Positions 15,617 to 22,935 of a stretch of DNA of 40,915 nucleotides are shown piece by piece. The notes beneath the pieces are model-generated. The model made no database searches and was not told where the DNA came from. It saw only the letters and a list, made by a program, of their open reading frames with translations. Each line of letters begins with the position of its first letter. The stretch's first letter is position 1. This stretch comes from an uncultured Lachnospiraceae bacterium (GTDB lineage Bacteria > Bacillota > Clostridia > Lachnospirales > Lachnospiraceae), in contig CAKRGM010000022.1 in the NCBI GenBank assembly GCA_934330725.1, forward strand, positions 1-40,915, in the 5' to 3' direction. The translations under genes were made by a program, and so were the position numbers.

Positions 15617-15661
15617 TGCATTCAAGTAACACGGCTAAAAGCCGTATCACCTAAAAATGCA
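15617..15661 (-). promoter_or_regulatory. Long intercistronic hairpin between rpsN and rpsH
   Basis: In the mRNA sense an outer 6-bp stem (UGCAUU/AAUGCA) leads, past small unpaired bases, into a continuous 13-bp helix (AGGUGAUACGGCU with AGCCGUGUUACUU, four G-U pairs) closed by UUU. No U-tract follows. It occupies most of the 132-base rpsN-rpsH gap. It could be a protein-binding site or an mRNA processing/stability element. Confidence 0.65.
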
Positions 15662-15685
15662 GTTATGAGTTGCATATTGTTTATT

Positions 15686-15871
15686 TTACCAAGATGCTTT
15701 CTTTACGCCAGGGATCTGTCCCTTGTAAGCTAATTCACGGAAGCAAATTCTGCAGATTCCGTATTTTCTTAAATAAGCATGTGGACGTCCACAGATTCTG
15801 CAACGAGTATATTCTCTTGTAGAAAACTTTGGTGCTCTCTGCTGCTTAATCTTCATTGAAGTTTTAGCCAT
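15686..15871 (-). CDS. rpsN: 30S ribosomal protein S14, type Z
   Basis: Short zinc-binding S14 of 61 residues, with CRICGRPH and CRICFRELAY supplying a CxxC-x12-CxxC zinc site, and the conserved end PGVKKASW. It is co-translated with rplE upstream (about 18 bases). Bacteria that also need zinc-independent growth often hold a second, C-minus S14 elsewhere; none is in this window. Confidence 0.98.
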   Translation of the reverse strand: MAKTSMKIKQQRAPKFSTREYTRCRICGRPHAYLRKYGICRICFRELAYKGQIPGVKKASW

Positions 15872-15889
15872 TGAATTTCCCTCCTATAA

Positions 15890-16429
15890 TCATTTCTTAA
15901 ATGGCATATTGAATAATCTCAACATTTCACGAGCTTCTTCATCTGTCTTAGCTGTTGTTGTGATGATTATATCCATACCTCTTACTTTATCAATCTTATC
16001 ATATTCGATTTCAGGGAATATAATCTGTTCTTTGATACCAAGTGCATAGTTACCTCTGCCATCAAATGCATCAGCACTAACACCTCTGAAGTCACGTACA
16101 CGTGGTAATGCAAGATTTACTAATCTGTCTAAGAACTCATACATCTTTTCACCACGAAGTGTAACTTTACAACCGATTGGCATACCTTCTCTGATCTTGA
16201 AGTTAGCAATTGAATTCTTAGCTCTTGTAAGAACTGCTTTCTGACCTGCAATAATTTCCATTTCTTTAACTGCTTCGTCAAGAAGTTTAGAATTTTCTTT
16301 TGCTTCGCCGACACGCATATTTATTACTATTTTATCGATCTTTGGAACCATCATTGGGTTCTTGTAACCGAACTTATCTGTTAATTTTTTAGTTATTTCG
16401 TTATCGTATAACTCTCTAAGTCTACTCAA
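15890..16429 (-). CDS. rplE: 50S ribosomal protein L5
   Basis: 5S rRNA-binding protein of the central protuberance that contacts P-site tRNA. The 179 residues have the N-terminal NPMMVPKIDKIVINMRVG motif, the TRAKNSIANFKIREGMPIG loop, and the C-terminal KVRGMDIIITTTAKTDEEAR. It lies between rplX and rpsN. Confidence 0.98.
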   Translation of the reverse strand: MSRLRELYDNEITKKLTDKFGYKNPMMVPKIDKIVINMRVGEAKENSKLLDEAVKEMEIIAGQKAVLTRAKNSIANFKIREGMPIGCKVTLRGEKMYEFLDRLVNLALPRVRDFRGVSADAFDGRGNYALGIKEQIIFPEIEYDKIDKVRGMDIIITTTAKTDEEAREMLRLFNMPFKK

Positions 16430-16451
16430 TTATATTGCCTCCTTCCTTTGA

Positions 16452-16763
16452 TTAATCAATAACTTCGCCAGTTGCTTTTGCAACACGAACCTTTTTACCA
16501 TCCTTGAAGTCATAACCAATTTTTGTAGTTTTTCCTTTAATTACATACATTACATTAGAAATGTCAATTGGTGCTTCCTGAGTGAGAATTCCACCCTGCT
16601 GATTAGCTGCACTTGGTTTAGCATGCTTTGTAACCATGTTTACACCTTCAACTAATGCTGTATGCTTCTTGGCATTGATTGACAAGACCTTTCCTTCTTT
16701 GCCTTTGTCTTTACCTGCGATTACTTTAACTGTATCGCCTTTTTTAATTCTTACAGCTGACAT
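16452..16763 (-). CDS. rplX: 50S ribosomal protein L24
   Basis: Assembly initiator of the 50S subunit. The 103-residue protein has the KOW motif (KGDTVKVIAGKDKGKEGKVL) and the VEGVNMVTKHAKPSAANQQGG segment. I chose the ATG at 16763 with GGAGG 6 bases upstream; the frame continues 13 codons upstream into the end of rplN without a usable start. It is tightly coupled to rplN. Confidence 0.97.
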   Translation of the reverse strand: MSAVRIKKGDTVKVIAGKDKGKEGKVLSINAKKHTALVEGVNMVTKHAKPSAANQQGGILTQEAPIDISNVMYVIKGKTTKIGYDFKDGKKVRVAKATGEVID

Positions 16764-16773
16764 GTGGCACCTC

Positions 16774-17142
16774 CTATAATACTTCTGGAGCAAGAGAAAC
16801 AATCTTCATGAAATGTGCATCTCTTAACTCTCTAGCTACTGGTCCGAATATACGAGTTCCCTTTGGAGTCTTGTCATCCTTTATAATTACAGCAGCATTT
16901 TCATCAAATCTAATATATGAACCGTCTTTACGACGTGTACTCTTAACAGTACGAACAACTACGGCTTTAACAACGTCACCTTTTTTAACAACGCCGCCTG
17001 GTGTTGCTTCTTTAACAGTAGCAACAATTATATCGCCGATATTTGCATATCTTCTTGTAGATCCGCCCATAACTCTGATGCAAAGGATTTCCTTGGCACC
17101 TGTGTTATCAGCAACCTTAAGTCTGGTTTCCTGTTGTACCAT
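16774..17142 (-). CDS. rplN: 50S ribosomal protein L14
   Basis: Large-subunit interface protein. The 122 residues start MVQQETRLKVADNTGAKEI and include the GDVVKAVVVRT and IFGPVARELRD signatures, ending FMKIVSLAPEVL. Usual length; it lies between rpsQ and rplX. Confidence 0.98.
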   Translation of the reverse strand: MVQQETRLKVADNTGAKEILCIRVMGGSTRRYANIGDIIVATVKEATPGGVVKKGDVVKAVVVRTVKSTRRKDGSYIRFDENAAVIIKDDKTPKGTRIFGPVARELRDAHFMKIVSLAPEVL

Positions 17143-17188
17143 AATACTACCCCTTTCAGTAATATCTACGTTAATTTTATTAACTTAA

Positions 17189-17452
17189 TTATTTTGCTCT
17201 ACTAATAATTTCAACTAATCTCCATCTCTTATCTTTTGATAATGGTCTAGTTTCCATTACTTTTACAGTATCACCGATTAAACATTCATTGTTCTCATCG
17301 TGAGCCTTTAACTTATATGTTCTTTTTACAATTTTATTATAAAGTGGATGCTTTACGTTATCTTCTACTGCAACGACAACTGTCTTATCCATCTTATTGC
17401 TAACTACTCGGCCTGTACGAGTTTTTCTTAAATTTCTCTCTTCAGCAGCCAT
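17189..17452 (-). CDS. rpsQ: 30S ribosomal protein S17
   Basis: Primary 16S rRNA binder. The OB-fold protein contains GRVVSNKMDKTVVVAVEDNV, the HPLYNKIVKRTYKLKAHDE motif and the ETRPLSKDKRWRLVEI end. The second of two in-frame ATGs (17452) has the better Shine-Dalgarno spacing (AGGAG, about 7 bases), giving 87 residues. Confidence 0.97.
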   Translation of the reverse strand: MAAEERNLRKTRTGRVVSNKMDKTVVVAVEDNVKHPLYNKIVKRTYKLKAHDENNECLIGDTVKVMETRPLSKDKRWRLVEIISRAK

Positions 17453-17494
17453 TCTCATTCTCCTTTCTGGGAATAATTAATTACTAACACAAGC

Positions 17495-17695
17495 TTAGGC
17501 ATTCTTCTGTGCAATCACAGTCTGAATTCTTGCGATATTCTTTCTTACTTCCTTAATTCTGCTTGTATTATCTAACTGATTTGTTGCATTCTGGAATCTT
17601 AAATTAAAAAGTTCCTTTTTAGCAGCTACTAATTCTTCATTTAATTCTGCAGCTGATTTTGCCTTTAAATCTTCTACATATTTATTAATTTTCAC
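17495..17695 (-). CDS. rpmC: 50S ribosomal protein L29
   Basis: Two-helix protein at the exit tunnel. It has DLKAKSAAELNEELVAAKKE, the LFNLRFQNATNQLDN signature and the VRKNIARIQTVI helix. I place the start at the GTG at 17695, about 8 bases after GGCGG, giving 66 residues; it overlaps the end of rplP by 11 bases. A GTG three codons earlier overlaps the Shine-Dalgarno. Confidence 0.96.
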   Translation of the reverse strand: MKINKYVEDLKAKSAAELNEELVAAKKELFNLRFQNATNQLDNTSRIKEVRKNIARIQTVIAQKNA

Positions 17696-18122
17696 TGTTA
17701 TCACCGCCTTCTAAGTCTGCACGTGAAACTACTTTGCACTTACAAGGCAGCTTATGTGTTGCAAGACGCAACGCTTCCCTTGCTGTTTCTTCAGGAACAC
17801 CTGCAATTTCGAACATTACACGTCCAGGTTTAACTACTGCTACCCAGCATTCCAAGTTACCTTTACCTTTACCCATACGAACACCGATAGGCTTACCTGT
17901 TACCGGCTTATCTGGGAAAATCTTAATATATACTTTACCGCCACGCTTTACATAACGAGTCATAGCAACACGGGCTGCTTCAATCTGATTTGATTTAATC
18001 CAACATGGTTCAGTAGCAACAATACCAAATTCACCATTGCTGATCTTGTTTCCTCTTGTAGCTTTACCAGCCATAGAACCACGGAACTGTCTACGATGTT
18101 TTACTCTCTTAGGTAGTAACAT
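17685..18122 (-). CDS. rplP: 50S ribosomal protein L16
   Basis: Late-assembly protein near the A site. The 145 residues begin MLLPKRVKHRRQFRG and include GEFGIVATEPCWIKSNQIE, the GKGKGNLECWVAVVKPGR motif and the ALRLATHKLPCK helix. Its start overlaps the rpsC stop by one base (TAATG), and its end overlaps rpmC, showing tight translational coupling. Confidence 0.98.
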   Translation of the reverse strand: MLLPKRVKHRRQFRGSMAGKATRGNKISNGEFGIVATEPCWIKSNQIEAARVAMTRYVKRGGKVYIKIFPDKPVTGKPIGVRMGKGKGNLECWVAVVKPGRVMFEIAGVPEETAREALRLATHKLPCKCKVVSRADLEGGDNSEN

Positions 18123-18796
18123 TATTGCTCACTCCCTTCCTTATTATCGTTAGCCTTAGGTTTAGTTGGAAGAACTTCACCTTCATAGATCCAAACTTTA
18201 ACACCAACTTTACCGTATGTTGTATTTGCTTCTGCAAATCCATAATCGATATCAGCACGAAGTGTCTGAAGTGGAATTGTACCATCGCTATAAAACTCTG
18301 TACGAGCCATATCTGCACCGCCGAGACGTCCTGAACAAGCAGTCTTAATACCTTTAACTCCCTGCTGTTTCATAGCTCTGCCCATGCAAGATTTCATAGC
18401 TCTTCTGAAAGAGATACGATTCTCTAACTGCTGAGCAATATTTTCTGCAACTAACTGAGCATCTTTATCCGGTCTCTTAACTTCTTTAATATCAATGCTT
18501 AATCTCTTAGCATCTGTTAATTTTTCAACCTGCTTCTTTAAGCTTTCGATTTCAGCTCCACCTTTACCGATTACTACACCAGGTTTAGCTGTATGAATAA
18601 TAATCTTTAATCTGTCTGAAGCTCTTTCAGTTTCTATTTTTGAAATTCCTGCAGCATATAATTTCTTTTTGAGGAATTTTCTAATGTTATAATCTTCTAC
18701 AAGGTTATCTGCAAATTTTTCTTCTGCATACCATTTTGAGTCCCAGTCACTGATAACACCGACTCTCAAACCATGAGGATTAACTTTCTGTCCCAT
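18122..18796 (-). CDS. rpsC: 30S ribosomal protein S3
   Basis: mRNA entry-channel protein. The 224 residues start MGQKVNPHGLRVGVI. A KH domain is present around residues 62-75 with GVVIGKGGAEIESLKKQVE, and the C-domain has the GRLGGADMARTEFYSDGTIPL segment. The acidic/basic tail KPKANDNKEGSEQ is short. It lies 75 bases downstream of rplV. Confidence 0.98.
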   Translation of the reverse strand: MGQKVNPHGLRVGVISDWDSKWYAEEKFADNLVEDYNIRKFLKKKLYAAGISKIETERASDRLKIIIHTAKPGVVIGKGGAEIESLKKQVEKLTDAKRLSIDIKEVKRPDKDAQLVAENIAQQLENRISFRRAMKSCMGRAMKQQGVKGIKTACSGRLGGADMARTEFYSDGTIPLQTLRADIDYGFAEANTTYGKVGVKVWIYEGEVLPTKPKANDNKEGSEQ

Positions 18797-18871
18797 TTGA
18801 ATCTCCTTTCTAATCTTTAGGAAATATTATTTCCACAAGCCTTTCGCATAATATACAAATGATATTACCGC

Positions 18872-19258
18872 TTATCTTTCATTAAGTATTATAGTGATGT
18901 GGCTCATTCTTTTTTCGATTCTATAAGCTCTACCCTGAGCTCTTGGTTTAATTCTCTTCATTGTTGGTCCCTTGTTAGCGTAACACTCTTCTACGTATAA
19001 TTTACTTGGGTCCATTCCATTATTGTTTTCAGCATTTGCAATAGCTGATTTTAATAACTTTTCTATTAATGATGAAGCATATCTTGGATTGTAAATAACA
19101 ATACCTAAAGCTTCTTCAACGCTCTTTCCTCTGATAGCATCTAATACAAAGCAAGCCTTCTGAACAGATACTCTTGCATAAGATAACTTAGCACTTGGTC
19201 TTGTATCCTTAATAGCATTTCTTTCTCTCTTTATTTGAGATCTATGTCCTTTTGCCAT
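18872..19258 (-). CDS. rplV: 50S ribosomal protein L22
   Basis: Exit-tunnel protein whose beta-hairpin tip lines the constriction. The 128 residues include SYARVSVQKACFVLDAIRGK, LLKSAIANAENNNGMD and the loop KGPTMKRIKPRAQGRAYRI, followed by HITIILNE. A 15-residue basic N-terminal extension precedes the core. It lies between rpsS and rpsC. Confidence 0.98.
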   Translation of the reverse strand: MAKGHRSQIKRERNAIKDTRPSAKLSYARVSVQKACFVLDAIRGKSVEEALGIVIYNPRYASSLIEKLLKSAIANAENNNGMDPSKLYVEECYANKGPTMKRIKPRAQGRAYRIEKRMSHITIILNER

Positions 19259-19291
19259 GGATGCTAACCTCCTTTCAATATATCAAATCAA

Positions 19292-19567
19292 TTAGTTAGA
19301 CTTCTTCTCATCCTTACCATGTCCTCTGTAAGTTCTTGTAGCAACGAACTCACCAAGTTTATGGCCTACCATGTCCTCTGTAATATATACAGGCACATGT
19401 TTTCTTCCATCATGAACTGCGATTGTATGTCCAACAAACTGTGGAAATATTGTTGAACGACGTGACCATGTCTTAATAACCTGCTTGTCGTTAGCAGCAT
19501 TCATAGCTTCTACTTTCTTAAGTAAGCTTGCATCAGCGAATGGTCCTTTTTTAAGTGATCGAGCCAT
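19292..19567 (-). CDS. rpsS: 30S ribosomal protein S19
   Basis: Head protein that partners with S13 at the intersubunit bridge. The 91 residues start MARSLKKGPFAD, with IKTWSRRSTIFPQFVGHTIAV and the end KLGEFVATRTYRGH. Standard length; it lies between rplB and rplV. Confidence 0.98.
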   Translation of the reverse strand: MARSLKKGPFADASLLKKVEAMNAANDKQVIKTWSRRSTIFPQFVGHTIAVHDGRKHVPVYITEDMVGHKLGEFVATRTYRGHGKDEKKSN

Positions 19568-19612
19568 AGGTCTAAAACCTCCTTATAATCTTGAATCAAA
19601 TTTTGTTATAAA

Positions 19613-20455
19613 CTACTTTATAGCCTTTCCGTTTCTTCTTCTTATGATAAGCTTGTTAGAAGCTTTCTTCTTCTTACGAGTCTTAAGACCCATAGCAGGC
19701 TTACCCCAAGGAGTCATTGGGCTTGGACGACCAACAGGTGCCTTACCTTCACCACCACCGTGTGGATGGTCATTAGGGTTCATAACAGAACCTCGAACTG
19801 TAGGTCTGATACCCATGTGTCTCTTACGTCCGGCTTTACCAAGATTAATCAGGCTGTGTTCTGCATTACCAACAACACCGATTGTAGCACGGCAAACGAT
19901 TGGAACCATTCTCATTTCGCCTGATGGCAATCTAAGAGTTGCATATTTACCTTCTTTAGCCATAAGCTGAGCAGCATTACCAGCTGAACGAACAAGCTGT
20001 CCACCCTTGCCTGGATATAATTCAATGTTGTGTACCTGAGTACCTACTGGAATTTCTGAAAGTGGTAAGCAGTTACCAACTCTTACTTCGGCTCCAGCAC
20101 CATTCATTACTGTCATTCCATCTGTTAATCCCTGTGGAGCAAGGATATAAGCTTTTTCTCCATCTGCATATGCGATAAGAGCAATGTTAGCTGTTCTGTT
20201 TGGATCGTATTCGATACCAACAACCTTAGCTGGAACTCCTTCTTTATTTCTCTTGAAATCAATAAGTCTATATTTCTGTCTGTTTCCACCGCCATGGTGT
20301 CTTACTGTAATCTTACCCTGATTGTTACGACCAGCTGTCTTTTTCTTTGCATCAAGTAATGATTTCTCAGGAGTCTTCTTTGTGATTTCTGCGAAATCAG
20401 AGCCAGTCATATTTCTTCTGGAAGGTGTATATGGGTTATATGTTTTAATTCCCAT
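19613..20455 (-). CDS. rplB: 50S ribosomal protein L2
   Basis: Universal protein next to the peptidyl-transferase centre. The 280 residues have the N-terminal MGIKTYNPYTPSRRNMTG, the HHGGGNRQKYRLIDFKR region, and the C-terminal MNPNDHPHGGGEGKAPVG and the WGKPAMGLKTRKKKK segment that includes the conserved functional His. Usual length is about 275. Confidence 0.98.
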   Translation of the reverse strand: MGIKTYNPYTPSRRNMTGSDFAEITKKTPEKSLLDAKKKTAGRNNQGKITVRHHGGGNRQKYRLIDFKRNKEGVPAKVVGIEYDPNRTANIALIAYADGEKAYILAPQGLTDGMTVMNGAGAEVRVGNCLPLSEIPVGTQVHNIELYPGKGGQLVRSAGNAAQLMAKEGKYATLRLPSGEMRMVPIVCRATIGVVGNAEHSLINLGKAGRKRHMGIRPTVRGSVMNPNDHPHGGGEGKAPVGRPSPMTPWGKPAMGLKTRKKKKASNKLIIRRRNGKAIK

Positions 20456-20516
20456 TATATTCTCTCCTTTCGAGTCTGTGTAATATTGTTTTCTACACGT
20501 TTACGTTTCTTAAATT

Positions 20517-20816
20517 TTAAAGTCCTTCAAAAACTTCAATATCTTTGCTGTCTGCTGTAAGCTGAACAATAGCCTTCTTTGTCTTAGCTGTTGTTCCAAC
20601 TGTTCTTCCTCTTCTCTTCTTCTTACCAACGCTGTTCATTGTGTTAACCTTTGAAACCTTAACACCATCAAACATCTTTTCAACAGCTTCTTTAATCATT
20701 GTCTTATTAGCTTCTGTATGAACTAAGAATGTATACTTCTTATCTGCCATATCAGCCATTGACTTTTCTGTAATAACTGGTTTGAGGATCACGTCATAAT
20801 ACTGAATATTTGCCAT
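20517..20816 (-). CDS. rplW: 50S ribosomal protein L23
   Basis: Exit-tunnel rim protein and docking site for trigger factor and SRP. The 99 residues include the KPVITEKSM start, TFLVHTEANKTMIKEAVEKM and VNTMNSVGKKKRRGRTVG. Its start abuts the end of rplD (shared base), so the two are coupled. Confidence 0.97.
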   Translation of the reverse strand: MANIQYYDVILKPVITEKSMADMADKKYTFLVHTEANKTMIKEAVEKMFDGVKVSKVNTMNSVGKKKRRGRTVGTTAKTKKAIVQLTADSKDIEVFEGL

Positions 20817-21436
20817 TATGCATACACCTCCTCGATTTTTTCTACAGCTGCTTTAGTTAATACTAAAGTGTTGTACTTCAACACATCATATGTGTTAATT
20901 TCGTTAACTGCTGAAACCTTAGCATCTGGAACATTTCTTCCTGAAAGAACTACATTCTTGTTTTCTCCTTCAAGAACTACTAAAGCTTTTTCAGCCTTTA
21001 TATTATTTAAAACCTCAACAAATTTCTTTGTTTTGATTTCATCAAGTTTAAATTCATCAAGAACTACGATCTTGCTGTCAGCAACTTTTGATGTTAATGC
21101 TGAGAAAAGTGCAGCTCTCTTTTCTTTCTTATTCATCTTAAATGAATAATCTCTTGGCTTTGGTGCGAATACTACACCACCACCAGTCCACTGTGGAGAT
21201 CTTGTTGAACCCTGTCTTGCATGACCAGTTCCTTTCTGTCTCCAAGGTTTCTTTCCACCGCCAGATACTTCTGAACGAGTTTTTGCGCTCTGTGTTCCCT
21301 GACGATTATTAGCAAGCTGGTTAACAACTGCCATATGCACAAGATGTTCATTTATTTCAACACCAAATATAGCATCGTTTAATTCGATTGAACCAACTTC
21401 TTTGCCTTCAATATTGTAAACAGATACGTTTGCCAT
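20816..21436 (-). CDS. rplD: 50S ribosomal protein L4
   Basis: Tunnel-constriction protein; in gammaproteobacteria it also represses the S10 operon. The 206 residues include the extended loop QGTQSAKTRSEVSGGGKKPW, RQKGTGHARQGSTRSPQWTG (loop that reaches the tunnel), and the KKEKRAALFSALTSK helix. It lies between rplC and rplW. Confidence 0.98.
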   Translation of the reverse strand: MANVSVYNIEGKEVGSIELNDAIFGVEINEHLVHMAVVNQLANNRQGTQSAKTRSEVSGGGKKPWRQKGTGHARQGSTRSPQWTGGGVVFAPKPRDYSFKMNKKEKRAALFSALTSKVADSKIVVLDEFKLDEIKTKKFVEVLNNIKAEKALVVLEGENKNVVLSGRNVPDAKVSAVNEINTYDVLKYNTLVLTKAAVEKIEEVYA

Positions 21437-21464
21437 CTGTATGGTCCTCCTTCCTTAGTAAAAA

Positions 21465-22100
21465 CTACTTAGCAGCCTTTACTGTTTCCTTCAGTGTTAC
21501 TAAAGATTTCTTAGGTCCAGGTACAGCACCCTTAACTAAGATTAAATTGTTTTCAACATCAACTTTTACTACTTCGAGATTCTGGATTGTGATCTTCTTT
21601 GCTCCCATGTGTCCAGGCATTCCCTTGCCCTTGAATACTCTACCAGGTGTTGTTGCTGATCCGTTTGAACCCTGATGTCTATGGAACTTAGAACCGTGAG
21701 CCATAGGTCCTCTAGACTGTCCTAATCTCTTGATAGCGCCCTGAAAACCTTTACCCTTTGAAATAGCTGAAGCATCTACTTTATCTCCTGCTTCAAAGAT
21801 ATCAGCTTTAATTTCATCCTTTACAGAATAATCAGCTGAATTTTCAAATCTGAATTCTCTTACAAATCTCTTGTAAGGAACTTCTGCCTTGTCAAAATGT
21901 CCTTTAACAGGCTTTGTAACTAACTTTTCTCTGATATCAGAGAAACCTACCTGAACTGCTTCGTAACCGTCGTTTTCAACTGTCTTTACTTGTGTTACAA
22001 CACAAGGTCCAGCCTGCAATACAGTTACTGGTGTCAAAACACCGTCTTCATTGAAGATTTGAGTCATTCCGACTTTTGTAGCTAAAATTGCTTTCTTCAT
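21465..22100 (-). CDS. rplC: 50S ribosomal protein L3
   Basis: Early assembly protein contacting the peptidyl-transferase centre. The 211 residues start MKKAILATKVGMTQIFNEDG and include the GKGFQGAIKRLGQSRGPMAH core and the TPGRVFKGKGMPGHMG motif. It is separated from rpsJ by 183 bases, unusually long for this operon, and that gap is structured. Confidence 0.98.
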   Translation of the reverse strand: MKKAILATKVGMTQIFNEDGVLTPVTVLQAGPCVVTQVKTVENDGYEAVQVGFSDIREKLVTKPVKGHFDKAEVPYKRFVREFRFENSADYSVKDEIKADIFEAGDKVDASAISKGKGFQGAIKRLGQSRGPMAHGSKFHRHQGSNGSATTPGRVFKGKGMPGHMGAKKITIQNLEVVKVDVENNLILVKGAVPGPKKSLVTLKETVKAAK

Positions 22101-22128
22101 TAATCTTCCTCCTGTTTAGTCTACAGCG

Positions 22129-22177
22129 GACAAGATGAATATGCCCAATCGCAATTGTATGCACAGCGCATCCTGTC
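22129..22177 (-). promoter_or_regulatory. Intercistronic hairpin between rpsJ and rplC
   Basis: In the mRNA, GACAGGAUG (22169-22177) pairs with CAUCUUGUC (22129-22137), 9 bp with one G-U. The 31-base loop includes a possible CGC/GCG inner stem. A second candidate hairpin (AGUGG/CCACU) lies further upstream in the 183-base gap. No U-tract follows either. The gap may hold a control or processing element for rplC onwards. Confidence 0.5.
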
Positions 22178-22283
22178 ATCCTAGAACAGTTAATATAAGT
22201 GGAACCCACACCACTGTGTTTGTTGCTTCTATATTCAACCCTTCAGGATTATTGCTTTAATAAAAAATTCCTCAAAATAATGA

Positions 22284-22598
22284 TTAGTTCATTACCTTAA
22301 GATTGATGAATACACCAGCTGGCATTTCTAACTTAGATAATGCATCTACAGTCTTCTGAGATGGTGATAATACATCGATAAGTCTCTTATGAGTTCTCTG
22401 CTCGAACTGTTCTCTTGAATCTTTGTACTTATGAACAGCTCTAAGGATTGTAACAACTTCCTTCTTTGTTGGAAGAGGTACCGGACCACTTACCTGCGCT
22501 CCTGTTTTCTTAGCAGTTTCGATGATTTTCTTTGCTGACTGATCGATCAACTGATGATCATAGGCTTTCAATGTAATTCTGATTACCTGATTTGCCAT
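22284..22598 (-). CDS. rpsJ: 30S ribosomal protein S10
   Basis: Head protein that also acts in transcription antitermination as NusE. The 104 residues include [19 protein letters not shown], the [19 protein letters not shown] loop, and the [13 protein letters not shown] motif. It is the first gene of the S10 operon; GGAGG lies 11 bases before the ATG. A long structured leader and a promoter precede it. Confidence 0.98.
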
Positions 22599-22639
22599 AA
22601 AAAAAGTCGCCTCCTTTTCGCACTTTATTAATGTAAGTA

Positions 22640-22850
22640 CGACAAGCGGTGACTGTACACACTCCCACGCGTATCATGGTCAACTTCGACCCATCGCGCG
22701 TCATTTCTGCCTTGGCAGATGATTATTTGTACAGTGACTTGTCGCCAGATTCTAGCGTCAATGCTTTCTGCATTGACCTTGACATTCGCTCCACGGAAAA
22801 CCTATATTCAAAGAATATAGCAACCTCACGCTTCACAGCTATCAATGTCA
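22640..22850 (-). ncRNA. Structured rpsJ (S10) operon leader RNA
   Basis: The 337-base gap between rpsJ and the ABC-F gene is occupied mainly by this 5' leader. Paired arms, read on the minus strand: (1) UGACAUU/AAUGUCA (22844-22850 with 22780-22786) enclosing an 8-bp CUAUAUUC/GAAUAUAG hairpin; (2) an isolated 8-bp hairpin GUCAAUGC/GCAUUGAC (22757-22777); (3) a long stem made of CGACAAG/CUUGUCG and ACUGUACA/UGUACAGU (22728-22744 with 22640-22659) enclosing UCUGC/GCAGA and ACGCG/CGCGU hairpins. Published searches report a ribosomal S10 leader in Clostridia; from memory this should be that class or a relative. S10 or L4 as ligand is inference. Confidence 0.75.
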
Positions 22851-22861
22851 CAGCAATTGCT

Positions 22862-22890
22862 AGTATACACGAACCAGAATATAAAATCAA
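22862..22890 (-). promoter_or_regulatory. Promoter of the S10 operon
   Basis: Minus-strand TTGATT (22885-22890) and TATACT (22862-22867) are separated by 17 bases. Transcription would start near 22855, just before the first helix of the leader RNA. Confidence 0.75.
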
Positions 22891-22935
22891 CAATTAATAT
22901 TGTTTATATTGTTCTTTTTTCAAAACAATTTTATT

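Noticed and set aside
19485..19970. Long plus-strand open frame over rpsS/rplB
   Set aside because: Antisense shadow of two certain ribosomal protein genes.
22599..22935. Possible tRNA or CRISPR repeats in the hairpin-rich rpsJ upstream region
   Set aside because: The stems are all different and lack a T-loop or CCA end; there is no repeat-spacer regularity. A leader RNA explains them.
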